A stretch of 64,000 nt of DNA from Methylorubrum thiocyanatum (lineage in GTDB: Bacteria > Pseudomonadota > Alphaproteobacteria > Rhizobiales > Beijerinckiaceae): positions 310,001 to 374,000 of the forward strand of contig JACJIB010000007.1 in assembly GCA_014138645.1 (NCBI GenBank), read 5' to 3'. This document shows, one piece after another, positions 48,486-57,702 of the stretch. The notes under the pieces were generated by a model. It had not been told where the DNA came from. It did no database searches and worked only from the letters and a program-made list of their open reading frames with translations. Within the stretch, counting starts at the first letter, position 1. The number at the start of each line of letters is the position of its first letter. The position numbers were made by a program, and so were the translations under genes.

Positions 48486-49900
48486 GGCACGGCCCTCGTC
48501 TTAAGCTCAGTCGGGAAGCTGATGCGCAATCGCAGTCCGCTCGCGGGGCCGGCCTCAGTCGTCATCCGGCCACTCAGGGCGTAGACGCGCTCGCGCATAC
48601 CGATCAGACCGAAACCCGTCCCAAGCCGGCGCAGGTCCTCCGGCGCCGCGCCGCGCCCGTCGTCGGTGACCGTCAGGTGGACCTCGCCGGTCGGGGCCGT
48701 AGCAAGGGCGACCTCGACGTTGCGGGCCTCGGCGTGGCGAACCGCGTTGGTGAGACCTTCCTGAACGATCCGGTAGACATGCGCCGCCGTCTCGGCCGGC
48801 AGCGCGTCGAGGTCCCCGTCCGTGCGCAGGGCGAAGACCATCCGTCCCGCGTGCCGGCGGTTATGCTCGGCGACCAGTTCCTGCAGGCTTACCGCGAGGC
48901 CGAGGTCGTCGATCTCCGGGGGGCGGAGATGGACCAAGGCGTCGCGCAGCGACCTCATCGTGCCGGCCGCCATCGCGGCCAGTTCGGCGCTTTCGGCCGC
49001 GACGCCCGGGTTCGTCGCGCCGACGCCGTCCTTGATCGAGCGGGCCAGGAAGGTGAGCGCGGTCAGGCGCTGGGCGACGTCGTCGTGCAACTCGCGCGCG
49101 ATGTGGCCGCGCTCCCGCTCCTGCGCGTCGACGAGCCTCCGGGCAAGCTCGGCCCGCTCCCGTGTCGTGGTCTGCAGGCGCTCGGCCATCCCGTTGAACA
49201 CCTCCGAGATGCGTTGGAGTTCGCTCAGGTCGAAGGGCGGCAACCGGCTCGACAGGTCGCCGTCGGCGAGGCGATTGATGCCGGCGAGGATCTGCCCCGT
49301 CGGGCGCAGGGCATGCCCCACGACGACGAAGACGAGCAGGCAGAGCACCGCGACGAGGGCCGCCAGCAGCCCGAGCAGACGGGAGAGCTCGCCCCACGCC
49401 TGCCGGGTGACGGCGTCGGGGTCGGTTGTCACCACGATGCGCCCCCTATCGACGCCGCGATGCAGGAGCGGCCGTTCGATGTTCGATTGGCTCAGGAAGA
49501 GCAGCCGGTAGGCATGGACGAACCAAGAAGGCGCCGTGCCGCGCTCGTCGACGCCGACGCAGTTCGAGTTGGTGCGCGGCGGGTCGGCCTGGATCAGGGA
49601 AACGCACTGGCCCGAGCTCAGTGGATGGCTGGTGACCGCCTGCCAGTCGGGGAAGCGTTCGGCGCGGTCCAGCGCCGTGTCGATGCGGAAGAGCTGCAGC
49701 CGGAGCTGCTTCTCGACCGTCGCCGCGACCTCCTCGTTCCGCAGCCGGGCCCCGGCGGCGACGTTGTTCATGACGACCGCGGTCGCACCAACCACGCAGA
49801 GCAGCCCGACGGTGAGGATCCGGCGGACGAGGGCCCATTTGAGGTTCAGTTCGCGTCGCCCCCTCGCGGGCGACGCCGTCCCCCCACCGACCTCGGCCAT
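48482..49900 (-). CDS. NarX/UhpB-type sensor histidine kinase
   Basis: About 472 aa from ATG 49900, which has GGGAGG six bases upstream. Domain order: TM1 (about residues 24-44), a periplasmic sensor of about 125 residues (with LSSGQCVSLI and TNSNCVGVDE, two cysteines that could form a disulfide), TM2 (LGLLAALVAVLCLLVFVVVG), HAMP (LRPTGQILAGINRLADGDLS), HisKA_3 (HIARELHDDVAQRLTALTFL, with the phospho-His) and HATPase_c (VTDDGRGAAPEDLRRLGTGF). This is the NarX/DegS-like kinase class that pairs with LuxR-type regulators, as encoded next door. The signal is unknown. Confidence 0.9.
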   Translation of the reverse strand: MAEVGGGTASPARGRRELNLKWALVRRILTVGLLCVVGATAVVMNNVAAGARLRNEEVAATVEKQLRLQLFRIDTALDRAERFPDWQAVTSHPLSSGQCVSLIQADPPRTNSNCVGVDERGTAPSWFVHAYRLLFLSQSNIERPLLHRGVDRGRIVVTTDPDAVTRQAWGELSRLLGLLAALVAVLCLLVFVVVGHALRPTGQILAGINRLADGDLSSRLPPFDLSELQRISEVFNGMAERLQTTTRERAELARRLVDAQERERGHIARELHDDVAQRLTALTFLARSIKDGVGATNPGVAAESAELAAMAAGTMRSLRDALVHLRPPEIDDLGLAVSLQELVAEHNRRHAGRMVFALRTDGDLDALPAETAAHVYRIVQEGLTNAVRHAEARNVEVALATAPTGEVHLTVTDDGRGAAPEDLRRLGTGFGLIGMRERVYALSGRMTTEAGPASGLRLRISFPTELKTRAVP

Positions 49901-50094
49901 TCCCATCCTCCCGTCAGCGGAAGCATAAGGGCGGGATGGGCGGCCCGCATAGGCGGGCGGGGCATCTCGTGCGATTTGCCCAAGGATCGGCGGGCAATCC
50001 GCTGTGTCGAGTTTCCCTGAGGGGCGATAGCCTTGGTCCACGAACACGAGATCGCGTCTCGCGCGATCAAGGCAACCCTACGGAAGGAACGCCC

Positions 50095-50631
50095 ATGAGG
50101 GCTCTCGCACGCCTCGCCGTCCCGCTGTCGGCGCTGCTCGGTGCCACCGCCGCGCAGGCCGAGCCGCCGAGGGCGGCGGTCTTCGACTTCCAGTTGGCCA
50201 ACCTCGGCGCCCAGGGACCCACCGACGAGGACGTGGCCAGGCTGGGCCCGATCAGCGACCTGTTGCGGGCCCAACTCAAGGATTCCGGCCGCTACAGGCT
50301 TGTCTCGACGGACCCGGTGAAGGAGGAGGTCGCCAAGGGGGCCGACCTGCGCAAGTGCGGGGGCTGCGCCGAGGACTACGCCCGCAGGCTCGGCGCGGAC
50401 GTCGCCATCACCGGCGAGATCCAGAAGGTCTCGAACCTCATCCTCAACATCAATGTCTACGTGAAGGACCTCCGGAGCGACGCTCCCGAGAAGGCCTACA
50501 GCGTCGACATCCGAGGCAACAACGACCTCTCCTTCCAGCACGGGGTGAAGTACCTGGTAAAGAATAACCTTCCGCCGGCGGAAGGCGCCGCACCCGGCAA
50601 CGTCGACCCGAAGCGCGACACGAAGGGGTAA
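50095..50631 (+). CDS. Exported DUF2380/DUF3280-like protein
   Basis: The 178-aa protein starts at ATG 50095 (GGAAGGAAC upstream) and has a signal peptide (MRALARLAVPLSALLGATAA). The mature part begins PRAAVFDFQLANLGAQGPTD and includes LLRAQLKDSGRYRLVSTDPV, a conserved pair KCGGCAEDYARRLGADVAIT and GEIQKVSNLILNINVYVKD. This is the DUF2380/DUF3280 domain pattern, related to the TolB/CsgG-like N-terminal fold, thought to act in the periplasm. It is divergent from the two-component system. In methylotrophs such proteins occur near alcohol-oxidation genes, but none are here. Confidence 0.75.
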   Translation: MRALARLAVPLSALLGATAAQAEPPRAAVFDFQLANLGAQGPTDEDVARLGPISDLLRAQLKDSGRYRLVSTDPVKEEVAKGADLRKCGGCAEDYARRLGADVAITGEIQKVSNLILNINVYVKDLRSDAPEKAYSVDIRGNNDLSFQHGVKYLVKNNLPPAEGAAPGNVDPKRDTKG

Positions 50632-51132
50632 GGGGCGGAGGCAACGAACCCGGCCCTGGCCGGCAAGCTCACGGAGGCGCCGGCACGCATCCATACCGTC
50701 TCCGAGTGCGGTCGTACCGCGACGAGGTACGTTTGCCGGCGCCGGCGACCGCTGCAAAGGAGACAAAGACCTGACGGGATCTGGACGAGGGCGATGGCAC
50801 GGGAGGAAAATGGGCCATGACATGCTGATGTCATGGCCGCCGCTTTCAGATCCGCTTTTCTCTTCAGAGCGGACGTCCGAAGAGGCAGGGAGGAAGGTCC
50901 GAAAGGGGTCAGGAGTTAGCATGCCGACTGGTCAGCTACGCGCCATTAGCAGACATCCGACTCTTCGTACGCGAAGGTCCGCTATCGACGTAGTAGCAGA
51001 ACTTGACAACAACGCGCCGGAGGTTGGCAATGCCCAGGAGCCAACTATCTACTCGCCAATCTTGATTCACCCTGTACGCCCGCCATATAGTCCGGTTCAA
51101 ATCAGCGTGACACCAACAGACTCTTGTATCAT
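50632..51132. other. Gene-poor stretch with repeat remnant
   Basis: I see no convincing gene. Around 50880-50925 the minus strand carries AACTCCTGACCCCTTTCGGAC, then further bases ending near GGACGTCCGC; a similar AACTCCTGACCCATTGCAGAC and GGAATGTCCGC occur on the plus strand at 4789-4830. They look like copies of a degenerate dispersed repeat. Confidence 0.4.
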
Positions 51133-51960
51133 TTAAAGGGTGATGCGGCGCGTTACTATCTCCGCCAGTAGCTTACCATCCTCCGTTGACAGAAGCGCAC
51201 GATGGCAGCAACTCGCCTCGTGGCCCGAAGCCAGCATCCGCACCAAAAGACTGTCACCCATTTCGACGTTCGCGTGGAACAAAGCTCGACGAACACGGGT
51301 GGCGTAGTTGCCTGAGCGGCTCCCGAGGAAGCGCCACTCGGCCCGATCAACGGCGGCCACGAAGCTGCTGAAGTACAGGAGGCCGGCCCCGTTGAAGTCT
51401 AGGTGAGGACATGGCTCGACGACCATCGTTCCGAGCTCGCGCTCTTCCGGCGCCGCGACAGCTTCCAGAAACTCGTGCTCGGTGATGGACGGCTGAATGG
51501 GCATGGCCGCGAGAACGGGCTTGGCGTGCCCCCGGCCCTCGATCCTCACCCGGGCGATGGAACGGTTCACGCCCTCGGCCTGGCGCCTCACGAAGACGGA
51601 GGTCATCTCCACGTCCGCGACCAGCCGGTCTCGGCACGCCGCGACGTGCCGGCTTACGACCCGGGTCTCCGAAAGGTACGTGACCGTCGAGCGCACCTCC
51701 AACGCGTCGTTCTCCCGAACGCTGCCAAGGTCGCCCCTCTGCAGGGAGATCCTCCGGAACGCCGCGTAGACGGGCGGCTCGCCCACCGGCCCGAACCCGG
51801 CCTCGGCCCTGCCGAGCGCCTTGGCGATCAAACCCCAGTGCCTGTGTCCCAGCTCCTTCCAGAGCCAGTTCTCGGAAAGCCCGCTCGGGCAGAGATGCGG
51901 CATGCCCAGGACATGGCGGCAGGCATCCGTCAGGGGCGTGTCGGCCCCTTCGAGCCTCAT
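51133..51960 (-). CDS. LnmK/Pnap_2097-like hot-dog-fold protein
   Basis: The 275-aa protein starts at ATG 51960; the upstream open frame is non-natural. It appears to have two hot-dog-like halves: HRHWGLIAKALGRAEAGFGP and AAFRRISLQRGDLGSVREND in the first, and NGAGLLYFSSFVAAVDRAEW in the second. This resembles the LnmK/Pnap_2097 family (acyltransferase/decarboxylase-type polyketide or thioester enzymes). No PKS, acyl-carrier or CoA-ligase gene is nearby, so the substrate is unknown. Family assignment is from general pattern recognition and is moderate. Confidence 0.5.
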   Translation of the reverse strand: MRLEGADTPLTDACRHVLGMPHLCPSGLSENWLWKELGHRHWGLIAKALGRAEAGFGPVGEPPVYAAFRRISLQRGDLGSVRENDALEVRSTVTYLSETRVVSRHVAACRDRLVADVEMTSVFVRRQAEGVNRSIARVRIEGRGHAKPVLAAMPIQPSITEHEFLEAVAAPEERELGTMVVEPCPHLDFNGAGLLYFSSFVAAVDRAEWRFLGSRSGNYATRVRRALFHANVEMGDSLLVRMLASGHEASCCHRALLSTEDGKLLAEIVTRRITL

Positions 51961-52135
51961 GTGCAGACCCAACGGCCTTCTCCTTCGGGAAAGGGCGGGA
52001 CCGGGTGGTGGTAGCTGTTGAGACTTGGCCACCCGGTCCCTGTCGAAGCGTGATCCTTGGGAAGGAGTGCACTTCGATCTCGGCCGCGCCTCCGGCGTCA
52101 CCTCCAAACGGGACGCCGGGCCGCGGGAACGTTCC

Positions 52136-53071
52136 TCAATACTTGCGCACGAGGCTGACGGGCACGGGCTCGGCGGCCTTCGGCGCGGAGTAGAGCGGCG
52201 CGATGAGGCGGATGAAGCCGTCGGTCGACTCCGTGCCACGGGTCCGGACCGCGACGTCGCGGGCAACCATCAGCTGCGCGGTGAACGGCCCGAAGTCGTA
52301 GCCGATCAGGCCGCCGACCGCGAAGCGTCCGGCCCGGGTATAGCCTTGCGCGGAGGCGCGCGCGAAGTCGCGGCCGCCGAGCGGCAGGTCCGTCACCCCG
52401 TAGGCCACGGCGCCGATCTCGAACTTGCCGAACTTCTTCGTCGCGGTGAGGTCGAGCAGGAGGGCGTCCGCGAGGTAGAGCGGGCCAATCGCCCGACCGA
52501 CGGCACCCTCGAACCGGCCGGGGGAGTCGTAGAAGTTATGGGTCAGATTGGCCGTGAGGTTCCACCCGTCGGCGGTGTAGCTGGCGGCGAAGCCCTGGCG
52601 GTAGGTGTTGGAGGAGAACTGCGGCAGCCCGCGGCCGGCGTCGAGGTCGTTGAGGTGGACTGCCGCGAGGTAGCTGACGCCGAAGCCGTTACCGAGATCC
52701 CAGGCGAAGATCGACCCGACCAGGGTACCGACGTTGACCGAGAAGTCGCGGTTCGGCACGCCCGCAGGGTTGTTGGGGAACCCGAACACGGTCGGCTGAG
52801 CGAGCAGGGGCTGGATGTTGGCGCCCAGGAACTTGAAGCCGGTCGACCAGACCAGGACCGGCACGTTGATCGCCGTGTCGGTCGAGAAGCGGGTATCGTT
52901 TCGCCGGTAGATGAAGGTGTCGATGGCGTAGATGCCCTCGGGCAGCGGGGCGCCGACGGCGAGGCCGACCTGCTCGCCCGGGATGGTGGTGGCCTGGGCG
53001 AACGAGGCGGTCGCGCTCAGGGTGACCGCGGCGAACGCTCCCGCCACGGCCGCGAATTTCATCAGCATCAT
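52136..53071 (-). CDS. Outer-membrane channel, MetA/phenol-degradation-transporter family
   Basis: About 311 aa from ATG 53071 (AAGGGG upstream) with a cleavable signal peptide (KFAAVAGAFAAVTLSATASF). The mature sequence is rich in alternating hydrophobic/polar beta strands (YAIDTFIYRRNDTRFS, FGVSYLAAVHLNDLDAG, GWNLTANLTHNFYDSPG, RFAVGGLIGYDFGPFTAQLM) and ends with a C-terminal aromatic (SLVRKY), typical of outer-membrane beta-barrels. It resembles the MetA-pathway phenol-degradation transporter-like family. It lies next to the Nit1C cluster and could admit a nitrile or other small substrate, which is inference. Confidence 0.75.
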   Translation of the reverse strand: MMLMKFAAVAGAFAAVTLSATASFAQATTIPGEQVGLAVGAPLPEGIYAIDTFIYRRNDTRFSTDTAINVPVLVWSTGFKFLGANIQPLLAQPTVFGFPNNPAGVPNRDFSVNVGTLVGSIFAWDLGNGFGVSYLAAVHLNDLDAGRGLPQFSSNTYRQGFAASYTADGWNLTANLTHNFYDSPGRFEGAVGRAIGPLYLADALLLDLTATKKFGKFEIGAVAYGVTDLPLGGRDFARASAQGYTRAGRFAVGGLIGYDFGPFTAQLMVARDVAVRTRGTESTDGFIRLIAPLYSAPKAAEPVPVSLVRKY

Positions 53072-53409
53072 CGGTCCCCTTCTTGGTCTTCGTTTTGGCC
53101 AGCCGCCAGCGTTCACCGAAATGCATCGGCGCCGGCGGCATCTAAATGGAAAGTTCAGTCGAATGATCTTGATTGCATGGAAATGCGTACAATCTGTATG
53201 TATTTCCATCAATGCTTATATTCTGCACTGCAATAAAGAAGAGTCTACTGCAGAATCCTTGGATGATGCTTGGATGGCTAGCTTGTTGCAGGAACGGCAC
53301 AGGCTTCGGATGGCCCGGGCCTATCGAGACGGTGCCGCCGCGGATCGGGCTTGCGGGCCGGAGTACAGATGCCGGCCGCGGGGTAACCAAGGCTTGAGCG
53401 TCGGTCGGG
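53072..53409. other. AT-rich intergenic region
   Basis: This 338-bp stretch between the outer-membrane channel gene and nitH is markedly AT-rich (for example, TGTATTTCCATCAATGCTTATATT near 53,197-53,220). Both flanking genes are on the minus strand, so it should contain the promoter of the channel gene and the end of the nit transcript. No gene or hairpin terminator is evident. Confidence 0.5.
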
Positions 53410-54678
53410 TCAGACCGCGAACTTCAGGGTGAACCGGTCGGCGCCGAGGCGCTTCTGGATCACCTGCACGATATGCTCGGCGTCGCGACCGACCGCCCCG
53501 AAGCGCCCCGAGCCCCAGGTGTTCAGCCAGGGCAGGCCGATGAAGTAGACGCCGTCCTCATTCGTGACGCCGCGCTTGTGCTTCGGGTTGCCCGCGCCGT
53601 TGAACACCGAGGCGTCGAGCCAGCGGAAATCGGGCGTGAAGCCGATGCACCAGACGATGCTGGTAATGCCGGAGCCTTCGAGGGGCAGGCTCGTGACCGG
53701 CTCGCCCGGCTCCCAGACCGGGGTGTAGTGCTCCTGCGCCGGGGCATCAATGCCCTTCTCGGCGATGTACCTGTCGATGGCCGCGTTGATGCCGTTGTAG
53801 GTCCGGTCGGCCCCATCGAGCGAGCGCTTGAGGTCGTCCCGGAAGCGCAGGGCGCCGTCCTGGTAGTCCTCCATCAGGCCGTATAGCTTCATGCCTTCGA
53901 TGGCGAAGCGGCGTAGGTCGATGTCGCGACCGCCGTCGCGGCCCGTCACGTAGTGGTTGGTGTTGTCGCGGACGCCGTCGCGCAGCGGATGGTTGTCGAC
54001 GGTCATCTCGTAGTAGCCCATGTCGGCGAGCCACGTGACGACGTCGCGACCGCGGTAGAAGCGGGCGCAGCGGGGCGCGTCACCGACCGCGAGGTGCACC
54101 TTGCGGCCGGCGAGGTGCAGATCCTCGGCGATCTGCGCGCCGGACTGCCCCGAGCCCACCACCAGCACCTCGCCCTCGGGCAGCTGGTCCGGGTTGCGAT
54201 ACTGGTTCGAGTGGATCTGCGTGATCGAGCCCGGCAGCTTCTCGGCCATGCGCGGGATGATCGGGGTGTGATAGCCGCCGGAGGCCACCACGACCTCGTT
54301 CGTGGTGTAGCCGCCCTCGGAAGTCTGGACCGAGAAGAGGCCGTCCGCGCGCCGCTCGACCCGCGTAACCGCCACGCCCTCATGGATCGGCGGGTCCACC
54401 TTGGCGACGAAAGCCTTGAGGTAGGCGACGATCTCGTCCTTCCTCATGAACCCGTCCGGGTCCGGACCGTCGTAGCGGTGGCCCGGCAGGTCGCACTGCC
54501 AGTTCGGCGTGACGAGGCAGAAGGTGTCCCAGCGCTGCGTCGCCCAGGTATGCGCGGCGGTCTTCTTCTCGAAGACGAGGTGCTCGATGCCGCGCTGCTT
54601 GAGGTGGTAGCTGACCGAGAGGCCGGCCTGGCCACCGCCGACGATGACGACGGGGACGTGGGGGGTCGTGGAGGTCAT
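53410..54678 (-). CDS. nitH: NitH: MSMEG_0569-family flavin-dependent oxidoreductase
   Basis: The 422-aa protein has an N-terminal FAD-binding GxGxxG (VVIVGGGQAGLSVSYHLKQR, residues about 9-28) and a second dinucleotide motif for NAD(P)H (EVLVVGSGQSGAQIAEDLHL, about 172-191), the layout of flavin monooxygenases. It is the last gene of the Nit1C cluster. In Nit1C clusters the NitH homologue is required with the nitrilase for cyanide assimilation, but its reaction is not defined. The ATG at 54678 starts the FAD domain; the longer frame upstream is low-complexity. Confidence 0.9.
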   Translation of the reverse strand: MTSTTPHVPVVIVGGGQAGLSVSYHLKQRGIEHLVFEKKTAAHTWATQRWDTFCLVTPNWQCDLPGHRYDGPDPDGFMRKDEIVAYLKAFVAKVDPPIHEGVAVTRVERRADGLFSVQTSEGGYTTNEVVVASGGYHTPIIPRMAEKLPGSITQIHSNQYRNPDQLPEGEVLVVGSGQSGAQIAEDLHLAGRKVHLAVGDAPRCARFYRGRDVVTWLADMGYYEMTVDNHPLRDGVRDNTNHYVTGRDGGRDIDLRRFAIEGMKLYGLMEDYQDGALRFRDDLKRSLDGADRTYNGINAAIDRYIAEKGIDAPAQEHYTPVWEPGEPVTSLPLEGSGITSIVWCIGFTPDFRWLDASVFNGAGNPKHKRGVTNEDGVYFIGLPWLNTWGSGRFGAVGRDAEHIVQVIQKRLGADRFTLKFAV

Positions 54679-54715
54679 GGCTCTGGCTCCTTGAGGGGAA
54701 GGGAAAGGCTTCGGC

Positions 54716-54997
54716 TCAGGGTTCGAAGGACTCGACCGTGACGCGGCCGCCGGGCTCCTGCCGCTGCGCGGCGGCCTCGATGCGGACGAGCTGGTCCATG
54801 GCGGACGAGCAGGCGAAGCCATACTTCTCGCGCACCCGCTCGCTCGCGATGTTGAGGGCCGTGCGGGTCTTCTCGACGAAGTCGTCGACGGCGTAGCTCT
54901 CGCCCGGGGTGAGGAAGTCCTTCACCACTAGGGAGGGCGAGTAGCAGGCCTCGCGCCGCCCGTCGGGCCAGCGGACATGGAAGCGCATCTCAGGCAT
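54716..54997 (-). CDS. nitG: NitG: MSMEG_0570-family nitrogen-starvation protein
   Basis: The 93-aa protein begins MPEMRFHVRWPDGRREACYS and continues SLVVKDFLTPGESYAVDDFV and RTALNIASERVREKYGFACS. This is the small MSMEG_0570-family component of Nit1C clusters, of unknown biochemical role. It overlaps the end of the glycosyltransferase gene by 8 bp and lies 37 bp upstream of nitH, so the cluster is one operon. Confidence 0.88.
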   Translation of the reverse strand: MPEMRFHVRWPDGRREACYSPSLVVKDFLTPGESYAVDDFVEKTRTALNIASERVREKYGFACSSAMDQLVRIEAAAQRQEPGGRVTVESFEP

Positions 54998-56165
54998 GGA
55001 TCAAATCCTGTCGGGTACGGGCGCAGGCCGCGTAGGCGTCGAGGTGGCGCACCGCGCAGGTGCGCCAGGAATGGGCGGCGGCCCGCGCGAGGCCGGAGGC
55101 GCGCAGGCGGGTTCGGGTGTCCGGCGACAGGGCCGCAGCCATCGCGCCGGCGATGTCGTCCGAGTCTGCGGGATCAACGAAGAGGGCGTCGGCCGGCGCC
55201 AGGTACTCGGTGAAGGGCGGCTGGCGAGACACGATGGCGGGCGTGCCGCAGGCCATCGCCTCCAGCACGCACAGGCCGAAGCCCTCCTTCCAGGAGGGGA
55301 AGGCCAGGACGTCAGCGACCCGGTAGAGTGCCGGCATGTCGGCCTGCGGGAGGGGGCCCGTCTCGATGACGGCCGAGCCCCTGTCGACGACCAGGCCCGC
55401 GGACGCCAGGGCCGCGCGGCACCGGGCACGGTAGCTGGCATGGTCGAGCAGCGAGGCCCCACCGGCGACGACGAGCTGCGCCTCAGGATGGTGCGCACGG
55501 AGGCGGGCGAAGGCCTCGATGATGCCCAGCGTGTTCTTGCGCTCTTCGAATCCGCCAACGGAGAGGATTACCGGCCCGGGGCCGAGACCCCAGCGCTCTC
55601 GCACGGCCGCGTCCGCCTTGGTCGGCTCGGTGCGATAGGCCGACAGGTCCACCCCGTTCCCGACCACGTCGGCCCCGGCGCCGAACTCGTGCCCGACCCA
55701 GTCGGCCCAGGTGCGGCTAACGCAGAGCAGGCGGGCGGCCTCGCGGATCGAGCGGTCTTGCCACTCCGCGAGCGGCGGGTCGGAAAAGTTTTCGACGTGG
55801 TGCACGGTGCGGACGAAGTTCGGGATCAGGCGCCGGTGCCTCAGGGTCGCGAGCGCGTTGCCGCCGATGCCGTCATGGGCGTGGAAGACGTCGAAGTCGC
55901 AGGCGGCCGGTGTCGAGAAGTGGCGCAGGTAATCGTTGATGCGAGCCCGCACGAGGGCGACGGTCCCGCCGGCGACGGCCTTGGCGGCCACCGTCACGGT
56001 CGGGCAGGCCGCATCCCGGAAGAAGCCGCGGCCTGCGGGGTCGGGCGCGTGGACCACCGCCTCTTGGCCGAGGGCGCACAGGGCCTCCGCCAGGGCGAGG
56101 CAGTGGGCCACGCCGCCGCGGGGGTTGGTGGAGTGGGTCAGGATGGCGATGCGCAGGCCGCTCAC
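54990..56165 (-). CDS. MSMEG_0565-family glycosyltransferase
   Basis: The 391-aa protein starts at GTG 56165, overlapping the nitF stop (GTGA). It is a GT-B/GT4 glycosyltransferase: N-terminal IAILTHSTNPRGGVAHCLAL, central ERKNTLGIIEAFARLRAHHP, and the nucleotide-sugar motif VLAFPSWKEGFGLCVLEAMA followed by CGTPAIV (E-x7-E type). In several Nit1C operons a glycosyltransferase of this family is inserted between nitF and nitG, as here. The sugar donor and acceptor are unknown. Confidence 0.88.
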   Translation of the reverse strand: MSGLRIAILTHSTNPRGGVAHCLALAEALCALGQEAVVHAPDPAGRGFFRDAACPTVTVAAKAVAGGTVALVRARINDYLRHFSTPAACDFDVFHAHDGIGGNALATLRHRRLIPNFVRTVHHVENFSDPPLAEWQDRSIREAARLLCVSRTWADWVGHEFGAGADVVGNGVDLSAYRTEPTKADAAVRERWGLGPGPVILSVGGFEERKNTLGIIEAFARLRAHHPEAQLVVAGGASLLDHASYRARCRAALASAGLVVDRGSAVIETGPLPQADMPALYRVADVLAFPSWKEGFGLCVLEAMACGTPAIVSRQPPFTEYLAPADALFVDPADSDDIAGAMAAALSPDTRTRLRASGLARAAAHSWRTCAVRHLDAYAACARTRQDLIHA

Positions 56166-57157
56166 GACGTGGCCTCCGCTCCGTCCCGGCCGCAGCCGAT
56201 CAGCGGGCTGGCCACGAAGTCCCAGACCACGGCCTCTTCGCCCACGCCCTGCCGAACCCTGGCGACACGGCTCGCGTCCAGCCTGCCGATGGAGGCCGCG
56301 GCGATGCCGCGCTCCGCGAAGCGCGCGAGAACGGCCGGCGTGCGGCCGGGGCGGACGCTCACGAGGTAGCCGAAGCTCGGGAAGGCGGTCAGCCAGCGCG
56401 CGAGCGGGACGTCGTCGGGGCGCGGGATCGCGTCGAGGTCGATGAGCCCGCCCACCCCCGAGCATTCGAGCAGCATCAGCGCCGTGCCGACGACGCCGGC
56501 CATGCTGATGTCCTTGGCGGCGCAGGCGAGCCCTTCCTCGGCGAGCCCGGGCAGCAGCGCGAGATCGCCACGCAGGCGCTCGCCCGGGCTGCCGGTCGAG
56601 GCGTCCCAGTACGGGTGCGGCTCGCGGAAGCGCCCGCGCAGGTCGATGGCCGCCACGAGGTCGTCGCCCGGAGCCGCGTCGAAGCTCGTCAGGAGGCGTG
56701 GGCCCGCCCGGCCGAGCACGGCGACCGCGAGGTTGCCGGCAGACGCGCGGGTGTTTGTGTGGCCGCCGACCACCGGCACGCCGTAGAGCGCGGCGGCGTC
56801 GGACAGCCCGGCCAGGATCGGGTCCGCCGACGCGGCATCCCGGCTCCAGAGGGCGTCGACGACGGCGAGCGGGCGACCGCCCATGGCGGCGACGTCGCTC
56901 AGGTTGACCATGATCCCGCAATAGCCCGCGAAGTACGGGTCGGCGGCGACGAAGCCGTCGAGGAAGCCCTCGATGGCGAAGAGCAAGTGGCCGTCGCCGT
57001 CCGGGATGGCGGCGCAATCGTCGCCGACCGGGACCGCGGAACGGCGGCTGCCCAGCCCGAGCCGCGCCACCACGGCGTCGATGTCGCGCTTGTGGGCGAC
57101 GCCGCGCGCGTCCCGAATCTGGCGGGCCAGCGCCTGGAGGTCGAAGCCCGCGCTCAT
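56162..57157 (-). CDS. nitF: NitF: sll0787-family AIR-synthase-like protein
   Basis: The 331-aa protein begins SAGFDLQALARQIRDARGVA and includes AVPVGDDCAAIPDGDGHLLF, NLSDVAAMGGRPLAVVDALW and VPVVGGHTNTRAS, the PurM/ThiL (AIR synthase) fold with its metal/ATP-binding acidic residues (GDD). Such proteins bind ATP and may act as kinases or ligases. It overlaps nitE by 3 bp and the glycosyltransferase by 4 bp. Role in Nit1C is genetic, not biochemical. Confidence 0.88.
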   Translation of the reverse strand: MSAGFDLQALARQIRDARGVAHKRDIDAVVARLGLGSRRSAVPVGDDCAAIPDGDGHLLFAIEGFLDGFVAADPYFAGYCGIMVNLSDVAAMGGRPLAVVDALWSRDAASADPILAGLSDAAALYGVPVVGGHTNTRASAGNLAVAVLGRAGPRLLTSFDAAPGDDLVAAIDLRGRFREPHPYWDASTGSPGERLRGDLALLPGLAEEGLACAAKDISMAGVVGTALMLLECSGVGGLIDLDAIPRPDDVPLARWLTAFPSFGYLVSVRPGRTPAVLARFAERGIAAASIGRLDASRVARVRQGVGEEAVVWDFVASPLIGCGRDGAEATS

Positions 57158-57702
57158 CACGCGGCCCGCCGGAAGGTGACGAGCCCGTGCTCGGGATCGT
57201 GCATCGGCGGGTAGGCCGCGAGGTCCGCCTGCATCAGGCTGTGCGGGCGGCCGTGAAGCTCTACCGTGTCGCGGCTCTTCCAGTGCAGGGACTCGAACAG
57301 CGGTACGTTGCGCTCCTGCACGTGGGCGAGGAAGCGCGTGCAGCCCCGCGCATGGGCGGAGGAGACCGCGACCTGGATGAGCCCGGCCCCCAGGGCGGCG
57401 GTCCCGCGGAATGCCCTGGCGACGGCAAGGCGCGAGCCCCACCACTCGCCGGGACGGTCCGCGACCTCGTGAATGCGCACCGTGCCGACGACGGCGTCGG
57501 CGTCGCCGCCCAGCGTCGAGAGGGCGCAGATCGGGATGGCGTGCGCGTCGATGGCGTCGCGGTCGTCACCTTCGAAGATGCCCTGCTCGGCGCAGAAGAC
57601 CTGTCGGCGCAGCGCCGCGCAGGCGCGCCGCTCCCACGGCGCGACCGCGAACTTCACGCGGAAGTGGCTCGGCCGGTACGGCGGGACGGGTTCGAGGATC
57701 AT
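57157..57702 (-). CDS. nitE: NitE: MSMEG_0567/Sll0786-family N-acetyltransferase
   Basis: The 181-aa protein is a GNAT-fold protein: FRVKFAVAPWERRACAALRR, DAVVGTVRIHEVADRPGEWW and the acetyl-CoA loop region LAVARAFRGTAALGAGLIQV, with ARGCTRFLAHVQERNVPLFE following. It starts at ATG 57702, overlapping the radical SAM stop (ATGA). It is a constant member of Nit1C; the acceptor of the acyl group is unknown. Confidence 0.88.
   Translation of the reverse strand: MILEPVPPYRPSHFRVKFAVAPWERRACAALRRQVFCAEQGIFEGDDRDAIDAHAIPICALSTLGGDADAVVGTVRIHEVADRPGEWWGSRLAVARAFRGTAALGAGLIQVAVSSAHARGCTRFLAHVQERNVPLFESLHWKSRDTVELHGRPHSLMQADLAAYPPMHDPEHGLVTFRRAA

Noticed and set aside
54990..57017. 675-residue fusion of an arginine-rich N-terminus with the glycosyltransferase
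   Set aside because: The N-terminal 280 residues are the shadow of nitF; the real start is GTG 56165, overlapping the nitF stop.
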